Origin: Candidatus Avipropionibacterium avicola
GTDB lineage: Bacteria; Actinomycetota; Actinomycetes; Propionibacteriales; Propionibacteriaceae
Length of the DNA stretch: 14,147 nucleotides
Direction: 5' to 3'
NCBI GenBank assembly: GCA_018715445.1
Contig: DVLP01000401.1
Location: 1-14,147, forward strand
Shown: piece by piece, positions 6,760 to 12,797 of the stretch
Layout of the letters: each line of letters starts with the position of its first letter
Position numbering within the stretch: position 1 is the stretch's first letter
Program-made: the position numbers and the translations under genes
The notes under the pieces: generated by a model
What the model was told of the DNA's origin: nothing
Database searches by the model: none
Seen by the model: only the letters and a program-made list of their open reading frames with translations

Positions 6760-7493
6760 CCATCGAGAACCTGTCGGCCACCGTCTTCTGCTTCACGAGC
6801 CGGGTCGCGGCGATGAGTGCTTTCCTGCAGCAGTTGGGACTGCGGCCCCGCATCACCAGCCAACGCAGCAACGACGACGGTCCGGTCTACGCGGTGCTCG
6901 CCGGTCGCAACGGCCGGGTCGCCCTGCACCACACCACCGACGCCGACCAGGCCGGACAGCGCAGCCTCGTGGTGGGCACCGACGACTTCGACGAGGCGAT
7001 GGCTGCCCTCACCGAGGAGGGACTCACCACCACCCAGTGGGACGAGGCCTTCGGGCGGGCCGGGGGCATCGCCACCGACCGCGGCGACCTGTGGATCGAC
7101 GACACCGGCCACGCCGACGCCTACGGATACGTCCTGCACTCCGAGACCGCCGGACCGGTGGACGTGCAGGCCGTGCTGTTCAGCGCCGAGCTCGACGGCG
7201 ACCGGGAACTGCTGCACGAGTTGGGATTCCTCCCGCCGGCCAGTCCGGACGACAGTGGCGAGACCTGGACCGCTCCGCACGGCGGCGCCGTCCATCTCCA
7301 CCCCGAGACCGATCAGGTCAGCGCGGAGCAGTCCTGGCAGGTGGCGTTGGGTTTCGAGACCTCGGCCGAGCTGGACGACCTGGTCGAGGCCCTGCACGAG
7401 GCCGGCCACCAGGACGCCCGCCGCGACGAGTGGGCCCTCACCGTGACCGATCCGGACGGCCACGAGGTCCAGGTGTTCCCCGCCCGGAGCTGA
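6756..7493 (+). CDS. Two-domain VOC (glyoxalase/bleomycin-resistance) superfamily protein
   Basis: This 245-residue protein appears to have two tandem vicinal-oxygen-chelate modules, roughly residues 1-125 and 130-245. The second ends with [14 protein letters not shown], the classic closing strand in which the glutamate is normally a metal ligand; [10 protein letters not shown] is another potential metal-site strand. The first module ([20 protein letters not shown]) starts like the family's beta-alpha unit but its metal residues are unclear. Members act as glyoxalases, dioxygenases, epimerases or drug-binding proteins, and no substrate can be assigned. AGGAGG at 6745-6750, 5 bases before the ATG, is a near-ideal ribosome binding site inside the upstream RHH gene, suggesting stronger translation than its partner. 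Its stop abuts the convergent hemQ stop with no gap. Confidence 0.82.
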   Translation: MTIENLSATVFCFTSRVAAMSAFLQQLGLRPRITSQRSNDDGPVYAVLAGRNGRVALHHTTDADQAGQRSLVVGTDDFDEAMAALTEEGLTTTQWDEAFGRAGGIATDRGDLWIDDTGHADAYGYVLHSETAGPVDVQAVLFSAELDGDRELLHELGFLPPASPDDSGETWTAPHGGAVHLHPETDQVSAEQSWQVALGFETSAELDDLVEALHEAGHQDARRDEWALTVTDPDGHEVQVFPARS

Positions 7494-7507
7494 TCACCAG
7501 CTGGTGA
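7494..7507. repeat. Perfect 14-bp palindrome at convergent gene ends
   Basis: TCACCAGCTGGTGA is its own reverse complement. It covers the last codons and stop of hemQ and follows the VOC stop directly. As RNA it could fold a 5-bp stem with an AGCU loop on either strand, but there is no U-tract. It may be a weak bidirectional transcription end signal or chance. Confidence 0.3.
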
Positions 7508-8171
7508 CGATCTCGACGAGTTCGCGGCGCCGACCGGTGAAGAACGGGATCTCCTCACGGGTGTGGCGGCGCGCCTCGGCCGCCCGCAACTCCCGCATCA
7601 GGTCGACGATCCGGTGCAGCTCGTCGGCCTCGAAGGCCAGCATCCACTCGTAGTCACCCAGGGCGAAGGCCGAGACCGTGTTGGCCCGGACATCGGGATA
7701 GGTCCGCGCCAACATGCCGTGCTCGTGGAGCATCTGGCGGCGCTCCTCGTCGGGCAGCAAGTACCACTCCAGCGAGCGCACGAAGGGATAGACGCAGATG
7801 TAGGGCCTCGGCTCCTCCCCCGACATGAAGGCGGGGACGTGTCCCTTGTTGAACTCGGCCGGACGGTGCAACGCCACCTGTGACCACACCGGTTCGAGCT
7901 GCGCGCCGAGCTCGCTGCGGCGGAACCCGAGGTAGGCGTCCTGGACCGACTCGATGCTCGGGCCGTGCCACCACACCATCAGATCCGCATCGGCCCGCAG
8001 GCCGGCGACGTCGTACCAGCCCCGGATCTCCAGGTCCTGGCCCTCGGTGGACCGGGCCACCTCGGCCAGCGCGGCCTCGGCAACCGCTTGGTCGGCGGAC
8101 ACGCCATTGGGCCGCGCGAACACCGACCACATCGTGTAGCGGATGGTGTTGTTGATTTCCTTGGCACGCAC
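7494..8171 (-). CDS. hemQ: Coprohaem decarboxylase HemQ/ChdC (chlorite dismutase family)
   Basis: HemQ is the last enzyme of the coproporphyrin-dependent haem route: it oxidatively removes two carboxyls from iron-coproporphyrin III to give haem b. The 225-residue length is normal for actinobacteria. It begins [14 protein letters not shown] and has the two ferredoxin-like modules. The [11 protein letters not shown] segment carries Tyr128, and RRQMLHEHG holds His151, the likely proximal haem ligand. The GTG at 8171 is supported by GAGGAG on the minus strand (8178-8183), 6 bases away. A 50-base gap separates it from the hemY stop, and in that gap lies a DtxR/IdeR-like box, so hemQ probably has its own iron-regulated promoter in addition to any read-through from hemE-hemY. 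The gene ends flush against the VOC gene. Confidence 0.96.
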   Translation of the reverse strand: MRAKEINNTIRYTMWSVFARPNGVSADQAVAEAALAEVARSTEGQDLEIRGWYDVAGLRADADLMVWWHGPSIESVQDAYLGFRRSELGAQLEPVWSQVALHRPAEFNKGHVPAFMSGEEPRPYICVYPFVRSLEWYLLPDEERRQMLHEHGMLARTYPDVRANTVSAFALGDYEWMLAFEADELHRIVDLMRELRAAEARRHTREEIPFFTGRRRELVEIVTSW

Positions 8172-8185
8172 GGATGTCTCCTCAC

Positions 8186-8204
8186 TCAGGTTGACCTAAC
8201 CTGA
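8186..8204 (-). promoter_or_regulatory. DtxR/IdeR-type iron box upstream of hemQ
   Basis: TCAGGTTGACCTAACCTGA has perfect 7-bp arms (TCAGGTT/AACCTGA) around a 5-base centre. It matches the DtxR/IdeR consensus TTAGGTTAGSCTAACCTAA at 15 of 19 positions by my count. It lies 15-33 bases upstream of the hemQ GTG, between the hemY stop and the hemQ ribosome binding site, where bound repressor would block hemQ transcription when iron is sufficient (or activate, which DtxR-family proteins sometimes do). The site is directly visible; regulator identity and direction are inferred. Confidence 0.7.
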
Positions 8205-8221
8205 TCCTGCCACAGGCCCCT

Positions 8222-9598
8222 TCAGCCGATCGCAGCGGCCGCCGCTCGAGCCGTTCGCAGGCAGGCCGCCAAGCCGACCCCGTCCCACAACGCCCCGCAG
8301 ACCACCAGGTTCGGAACGGCGTCGAGTGCACCCCGCCAACGGGCCACCGACTCGAGGTGGCCCACCTCGTACTGGGGCAGTCCCCCGCCCCATCGCTGGA
8401 CGTGGGCCTGCTGGACCTGCACCCCGGACCACCCGGGGACCCGGTCGCGAGCTTCGGTGACCACCCGGTCGAGCAGCTCACGGTCACCGACCTGGAGGGC
8501 CTCGGCCTGCCCGGCCCGCCCGATGCTGATCCGGACCAGCTCGTGGTCGGGGCCGACCGTACGGTCGAGGGCGTCGCGCACCCAGCCCCACTTGTGGCTG
8601 GCATGGGTGAAGGCCTTGATCGAGGGCAACTCCCCCGGCGGCACCAGCAACCCCGATCCGTTGATCCGCAGGCCGGTGGCCAGCACCGCCACCACCGCCA
8701 CCGAGGCGTACGGCACGGCCGACAGTTGGGCGACCACCTCATCGGGCACCAGACCGTCCACCAGGCGGGCGGTGGGTGCTGCCGCCGTCGACAGCACCAC
8801 CGCATCGGCCCGCAGGTGTTCCACTGCCGTGGTCGGCCCGACGCTCAGCACCCATTCGGCTCCGTCGCGGTGCATCCCGCGCACCGTGGACCGGGAGCGA
8901 AGCCGTACCCCGCGCTGGTCGAGGTCGACCAGCAGTCGATCCACCACGGTGTGCAGACCGCCCGGCGTCGAGACCATCACCGGGCCCGCCTGCGGATCAG
9001 GCGTCGGGGCCTCGCGGGTCAGCGCCTGGCCCTGCTGCACCCGCTGCCAGATCGCCGGCGCCACCGCGGCCGCGGAGAGTTGGCGCGAGTGACCGGCATA
9101 GACCCCACCGAGCATCGGCTCCAGCAATCGGTCGGTCACCTCGGGGCCGAAGCGCTGGTCGACCAGTTCGCCGACGGCCAGGTCCTGGGCCATCGGTGCC
9201 ACCGGCAGGTCCGGCTCGCGACGGGCCCGCTCCAGGCCGGCCTCGGTCAGCAGCTCGCCCAGATCGCCGGCCCCGTACGGGACCCCGACCTGGGAGCGAG
9301 GCATGGGCCGGACGTGGGCGTCGACGAAGAGCTGGGCCTTGACCGGTTCGGGGGCGACCACCTCACAACCGAGCTCGGTGAGCAGGTCGACCACCTCGGG
9401 CCGCTGTCCCGGCTGGGTGCGTGCGAGCATCGATTCGGCCCCGACGTCGAACCCGGTGCCGCCGAGCTCGGCGGAGGCGATCTTGCCGCCGAATCGGGGA
9501 CTCGCCTCCAGCACCGTCACCCGGTGCCCGGCCATGGCCAGGTGGCGAGCGGTCACCAGGCCGCTCATCCCGCCACCGACGACGCAGACCCGTGCCAT
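8222..9598 (-). CDS. hemY: Coproporphyrinogen III oxidase (protoporphyrinogen oxidase family)
   Basis: This 458-residue FAD-dependent oxidase oxidises coproporphyrinogen III to coproporphyrin III; in this pathway the enzyme is also called CgoX, and older annotations call it protoporphyrinogen oxidase (HemG/HemY). The N-terminal Rossmann signature is VVGGGMSGLVTARHLA with the dinucleotide loop at residues 8-13, then VTVLEASPRFGGKI. FDVGAESMLAR follows, LLEPMLGGVYAGH is a conserved mid-protein motif, and GALWDGVGLAACL is the C-terminal FAD-contact motif. ATG 9598 starts only 2 bases after the hemE stop, so translation is coupled. The frame is also open for 176 codons upstream across hemE, but that region is an antisense-like by-product of GC-rich coding and is not part of the protein. 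The enzyme is expected at the cytoplasm or inner membrane face. Confidence 0.95.
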   Translation of the reverse strand: MARVCVVGGGMSGLVTARHLAMAGHRVTVLEASPRFGGKIASAELGGTGFDVGAESMLARTQPGQRPEVVDLLTELGCEVVAPEPVKAQLFVDAHVRPMPRSQVGVPYGAGDLGELLTEAGLERARREPDLPVAPMAQDLAVGELVDQRFGPEVTDRLLEPMLGGVYAGHSRQLSAAAVAPAIWQRVQQGQALTREAPTPDPQAGPVMVSTPGGLHTVVDRLLVDLDQRGVRLRSRSTVRGMHRDGAEWVLSVGPTTAVEHLRADAVVLSTAAAPTARLVDGLVPDEVVAQLSAVPYASVAVVAVLATGLRINGSGLLVPPGELPSIKAFTHASHKWGWVRDALDRTVGPDHELVRISIGRAGQAEALQVGDRELLDRVVTEARDRVPGWSGVQVQQAHVQRWGGGLPQYEVGHLESVARWRGALDAVPNLVVCGALWDGVGLAACLRTARAAAAAIG

Positions 9599-9600
9599 CC

Positions 9601-10650
9601 TCAGGCCAGCGCCTCGGCGCGCAGTTGCGCTCCCTCGGTGTGGACCAGCTCGACGATCCGGGTGAGCACCGTCGGATCGGTGTCCGGTGGGACGCCGTGA
9701 CCGAGGTTGACGATGTGGCCCGGTGCGGCGGCACCGGAGCGGATCACGTCGCGGACCCGGTCGGCCAGCACCTCCCACGGCGCCCCGAGCAGGGCCGGGT
9801 CGATGTTGCCCTGGACCGGATGGGTGCCACCGACCCGCCGGGAGGCCTCGGCCAGCTCGATCCGCCAGTCGACGCCGATCACGTCGGTGATCGAGGCCAT
9901 GTCGGCCAGCAGCTCGCCGGTGCCGACCCCGAAGTGGATCCGCGGCACGTCGGTCAGCTCGGCCAGCACCGCGGCCGAGTGGGGCAACACGTGACGGCGG
10001 TAGTCGGAGACCGAGAGGGCCCCGGCCCACGAGTCGAAGAGCTGGACGGCACGGGCGCCGGCGTCGACCTGCACCCGCAGGAAGGCGGCCGAGATCACCG
10101 CGAGGCGGCGACACAGCTCGTCCCACAGCTCGGGCTGGCCCACCATCAGGGCCTTGGTCCGCGCGTAGTTCTTGCTGGGTCCGCCCTCGACCAGGTAGCT
10201 GGCCAGGGTGAACGGTGCCCCGGTGAAGCCGATCAGGGGCGTCTCCCCCAACTCGGCGACCAGAGCCCGGACCGCCTCGGTGACGTATCCGACGTCGTCG
10301 GGCGTCAGCGGCCGCAGCGCCTCGACGTCACGCGTCGTACGGATCGGGTGCGCCACCACCGGTCCGACCCCGGAGACGATGTCGAGGTCGATCCCGATCG
10401 CCATCAGCGGCACCATGATGTCGCTGTAGAAGATCGCGGCGTCGACACCGTGGCGCCGCACCGGCTGGAGGGTGATCTCGGTCACCATCTCCGGCTGCCG
10501 GCAGGAGTCGAGCATCGCCGTCCCCTCGCGCAGCGCCCGGTACTCCGGCAACGACCGGCCGGCCTGACGCATGAACCAGACCGGGACCCGGTCACCCATC
10601 TCACCCTTCGCCGCCCCCAGGAAGGGCGACGGATTCACCGAAGCTGTCAC
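9601..10650 (-). CDS. hemE: Uroporphyrinogen decarboxylase
   Basis: HemE removes four acetate carboxyls from uroporphyrinogen III to give coproporphyrinogen III, in the cytoplasm. The 349-residue length is standard. PVWFMRQAGRSLPEY holds the RQAGR signature at residues 28-32; the essential aspartate is Asp77 in FYSDIMVPL. FTGAPFTLASYLVEGG, FDSWAGALS, HFGVGTGEL and VQGNIDP are all family motifs. The GTG at 10650 has GAGAGGA on the minus strand at 10659-10665, 8 bases away; a second in-frame GTG lies 4 codons later. It is the first gene of a minus-strand hemE-hemY unit, with hemQ next. It is divergent from the DUF3000 gene across a 65-base gap, as in many actinobacteria. I found no iron box in that gap. 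Confidence 0.97.
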   Translation of the reverse strand: MTASVNPSPFLGAAKGEMGDRVPVWFMRQAGRSLPEYRALREGTAMLDSCRQPEMVTEITLQPVRRHGVDAAIFYSDIMVPLMAIGIDLDIVSGVGPVVAHPIRTTRDVEALRPLTPDDVGYVTEAVRALVAELGETPLIGFTGAPFTLASYLVEGGPSKNYARTKALMVGQPELWDELCRRLAVISAAFLRVQVDAGARAVQLFDSWAGALSVSDYRRHVLPHSAAVLAELTDVPRIHFGVGTGELLADMASITDVIGVDWRIELAEASRRVGGTHPVQGNIDPALLGAPWEVLADRVRDVIRSGAAAPGHIVNLGHGVPPDTDPTVLTRIVELVHTEGAQLRAEALA

Positions 10651-10702
10651 GCGGCCGATCCTCTCACGGCGCGCCTTGCCCCGATCGGCAGGTGTGTCGG
10701 CC

Positions 10703-10708
10703 TAAGGT
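10703..10708 (+). promoter_or_regulatory. Putative -10 box of the DUF3000 gene (leaderless)
   Basis: TAAGGT fits TAnnnT, with 7 bases before the GTG at 10716 and no Shine-Dalgarno in between, suggesting a leaderless transcript. A TTGCCC at 10676-10681 is 21 bases upstream, too far for a standard -35. Confidence 0.4.
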
Positions 10709-10715
10709 CGATGCC

Positions 10716-11333
10716 GTGGCTGCAACGATCAGACCTCCTGTCGCCGGGCCCACCCGACCCCAGCCGTTCGAGCGCGCCGTCGCCGAGTTGGAGTCCGCGC
10801 TGTGGCGCCCGGAGCTGAGCGTCGAGGAGATGCCGGCCCCGCAACGCATCGCCCCGTGGTCCACCGCGATCACCGCCGACGTCACCATCGCCGGGGACGA
10901 GGTCGGCACCGGCCGGCTGGTCCTGCTCCACGACCCGGCAGGCAACCCGGCCTGGGACGGCATCTTCCGTTGCGTCACCTTCGCCCGTGCCGAGGTCGAC
11001 CCGGAAATGGTGACCGACCCCTTGCTGCCCGGCGTCGGCTGGTCTTGGCTCACCGATTCCCTGGACGCCCACGAGGCCGCCTTCATCGCCCCCAGCGGCA
11101 CCGTCACCGCCGTCTCCTCCGAGTCGTTCGGCGCGATGGCCGACGAGCCCAAGCGGGCCGAGGTGGAGATCCGCGCCTCGTGGACCCCCGAGCTCGCCGA
11201 GGACGGCAGTGGTTTCGCTGCCCATCTCGCAGCGTGGGGTGACCTGTTGTGCACCGTCGCGGGACTGCCGCCGCTGCCGACCGGAGTGGTCCCGATGACA
11301 CCGCGCCGGAGCCCGGGGTCTCGGAGCCGGTGA
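10716..11333 (+). CDS. DUF3000 family protein
   Basis: This 205-residue protein matches the actinobacterial DUF3000 family by its overall pattern and setting: PFERAVAELESALWRPELSVEEMPAPQR near the N-terminus, then GRLVLLHDPAGNPAWDG-type and GVGWSWLTDSLDAH segments, and a WGDLLCTVAGLPPLP end. Function is unknown; no catalytic motif, membrane helix or signal peptide is seen. It is typically encoded between hemE and an RNase D homologue (Rv2680 in M. tuberculosis), as here. I chose GTG 10716 because family similarity starts near there and a TAAGGT box lies 7 bases before; GTG/ATG-like upstream frame from 10692 would add only 8 residues. Its TGA overlaps the GTG of the RNase D gene, so the two are probably co-translated. 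Confidence 0.85.
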   Translation: MAATIRPPVAGPTRPQPFERAVAELESALWRPELSVEEMPAPQRIAPWSTAITADVTIAGDEVGTGRLVLLHDPAGNPAWDGIFRCVTFARAEVDPEMVTDPLLPGVGWSWLTDSLDAHEAAFIAPSGTVTAVSSESFGAMADEPKRAEVEIRASWTPELAEDGSGFAAHLAAWGDLLCTVAGLPPLPTGVVPMTPRRSPGSRSR

Positions 11334-12568
11334 ATCAGCCGCCCGATGCCGAGGCCAGCGCGCCACGGCTGCTGACCCGCCCGGACGGCGAGGTGGCCGA
11401 TCTGGTCACCACCACCGAGGCGCTGGCCGAGTGTGCACAGGCGCTGTCCGACGGCTCCGGCCCGGTCGGGGTCGACGCCGAACGGGCCCATGGCTTCCGC
11501 TACTCCAGTCGTGCCTACCTGATCCAGCTCCGCCGCCACGGCGCACCGACCTTCCTGATCGACCCGATCCCGTTCCGCGACGGTGAGGCCGAGGCCGATC
11601 TCACAGGCTTGCTGCCCGGGCTGGCCGAGGAGTGGATCCTGCACGCCGCCAGCCAGGACCTGCCCTGCCTGACCGAGGTCGGCCTGGTGCCGACCGCCCT
11701 GTTCGACACCGAGCTCGCCGGACGCCTGCTCGGCTATCCGCGGGTCTCGCTCGGCACCCTGACCGAGGAACTGCTCGGCATCCAGCTGCTCAAGGAGCAC
11801 TCCGCGGCCGACTGGTCGACCCGCCCGCTGCCACCGGACTGGTTGGCCTATGCGGCGCTCGACGTCGAACTGCTCGACGAGCTGCGGGCCGTGCTGGCCG
11901 AGCAGTTGGAGGCAGCCGGCAAGGCCGAGTGGGCCCGCCAGGAGTTCGCGTACCTGGTCGAGCACGCCCAGGATCCGGCCCGGGAGCGGACCGACCCGTG
12001 GCGGCGCACCTCCGGTGTGCACCAGTTGCGCAGTCCCCGAGCCCTCAACGTGGTCCGTGAGCTCTGGACGGCCCGCGACGAGATCGCCCGACGCCTCGAC
12101 AAGGCCCCGGGCAAGATCCTGGCCGACCGGGCGATCAGCGAGGCCGCCCTCGAGCTGCGCTCGGCCGATCGCAAGGCGCTGCGCTCGCTGTCGGGGTTCC
12201 AGCGCCGTCAGGCCCGACGGTACGAGAGCAACTGGTTGGCAGCGATCGAGACGGCCCTGGCTGCGCCCGACACCGAGCTGCCCCGGATGCACCTGCGGGG
12301 CGACGGACCGCCCCAACCCCGGTCGTGGGCCCGTCGCCACCCCGAGGCGGCCGCCCGCCTCGACCGCTGCAAGGCCCACGTCCAGCAGCTCTCGGACGAC
12401 CTTCGTGTGCCGACCGAGAACCTGCTCACCCCCGACACCCTGCGCCGACTCGCATGGCAACCACCGGATCCGGTCGACGAGGACAGCGTGGCCACCTTCC
12501 TGGCCGACCATGACGCTCGTCCGTGGCAGCGGGACCTGCTGGCCGCACCCCTGGCCCGGCTGCTCTGA
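11330..12568 (+). CDS. rnd: RNase D-like 3'-5' exoribonuclease with HRDC domain
   Basis: This 412-residue protein is a DEDD-superfamily exonuclease followed by HRDC. Exo I is VGVDAERA (Asp49, Glu51); Exo II is ILHAASQDLPCL (Asp110); Exo III is WLAYAALDVELL (Tyr174, Asp178), the DEDDy form. The LFDTELAGRLLGY and VSLGTLTEELLGIQLLKEHS-type stretches are standard for RNase D. The HRDC domain is about residues 236-312, with a further C-terminal helical region containing LTPDTLRRLAW. The role is trimming of tRNA or other structured RNA 3' ends (family knowledge). I chose GTG 11330 because GTGA overlaps the DUF3000 stop; the frame is open back to a GTG at 11249 but that stretch is proline- and alanine-rich without similarity. 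The DUF3000-rnd order is conserved in actinobacteria. Confidence 0.93.
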   Translation: MNQPPDAEASAPRLLTRPDGEVADLVTTTEALAECAQALSDGSGPVGVDAERAHGFRYSSRAYLIQLRRHGAPTFLIDPIPFRDGEAEADLTGLLPGLAEEWILHAASQDLPCLTEVGLVPTALFDTELAGRLLGYPRVSLGTLTEELLGIQLLKEHSAADWSTRPLPPDWLAYAALDVELLDELRAVLAEQLEAAGKAEWARQEFAYLVEHAQDPARERTDPWRRTSGVHQLRSPRALNVVRELWTARDEIARRLDKAPGKILADRAISEAALELRSADRKALRSLSGFQRRQARRYESNWLAAIETALAAPDTELPRMHLRGDGPPQPRSWARRHPEAAARLDRCKAHVQQLSDDLRVPTENLLTPDTLRRLAWQPPDPVDEDSVATFLADHDARPWQRDLLAAPLARLL

Positions 12569-12621
12569 CCCCGATCTCGATTCGGGCGCCAAGGAGTCGC
12601 ACCTGTGCAACGATCGCGAGC

Positions 12622-12738
12622 ATGGACCCGATCTACTGGGTGATCATCATCGCGACCGCCGTCGTGGGCGGACTCGCCGTGTTCGTCATCTACTGGAAGG
12701 GCGAGCACCGGGGCGGACGCGACAAGGACGGATCCTGA
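12622..12738 (+). CDS. 38-residue single-helix membrane protein, function unknown
   Basis: The ORF encodes a short N-terminus (MDPIYW), one hydrophobic helix at about residues 5-25 (VIIIATAVVGGLAVFVIYW), and a charged tail KGEHRGGRDKDGS. The positive tail would favour a cytoplasmic C-terminus. The start is ATG 12622; AACGAT (12609-12614) 7 bases before may serve as a leaderless -10 and only a weak GCGAG lies nearby. It sits 53 bases after rnd and 59 before fadA, on the same strand. A short inverted repeat CGGAT/ATCCG (12729-12742) overlaps its stop. I do not recognise the family. It resembles the tiny membrane proteins often missed in actinobacteria, but chance coding cannot be fully excluded. 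Confidence 0.55.
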   Translation: MDPIYWVIIIATAVVGGLAVFVIYWKGEHRGGRDKDGS

Positions 12739-12761
12739 TCCGAATCGGTCCGCCCCAGGCC

Positions 12762-12791
12762 TTGCCCCACGTTGTTACTCATGAGTAATAT
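12762..12791 (+). promoter_or_regulatory. fadA promoter with 14-bp palindromic operator
   Basis: -35 TTGCCC (12762-12767), 18-base spacer, -10 TAATAT (12786-12791), with the fadA ATG 7 bases after the hexamer, so probably leaderless. A perfect palindrome TTACTCATGAGTAA occupies 12775-12788 and covers the first half of the -10 box. This is where a repressor would block polymerase. A TetR-type regulator responding to acyl-CoA is plausible for a beta-oxidation operon, but the regulator is not in the window and its identity is inferred only. Confidence 0.65.
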
Positions 12792-12797
12792 GGCGTC

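Noticed and set aside
9599..10126. Open frame extending hemY upstream by 176 codons, suggesting a fusion protein
   Set aside because: It runs through hemE in the same direction but another frame, has only low-complexity Arg/Gly/Pro-rich sequence, and the FAD-binding N-terminus of HemY begins cleanly at ATG 9598.
10676..10715. Possible second iron box between hemE and the DUF3000 gene
   Set aside because: CCTAAGGTC contains one half-like element but no paired arm at the right spacing; alignment to the DtxR consensus is poor.
12570..12586. CCCGA/TCGGG hairpin after rnd as a terminator
   Set aside because: Five-base stem, 7-base loop and no U-tract.
12729..12742. CGGAT/ATCCG hairpin as a terminator after the small membrane gene
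   Set aside because: The stem is only 5 bp with no U-tract, and it overlaps the stop codon; too weak to annotate as a terminator.
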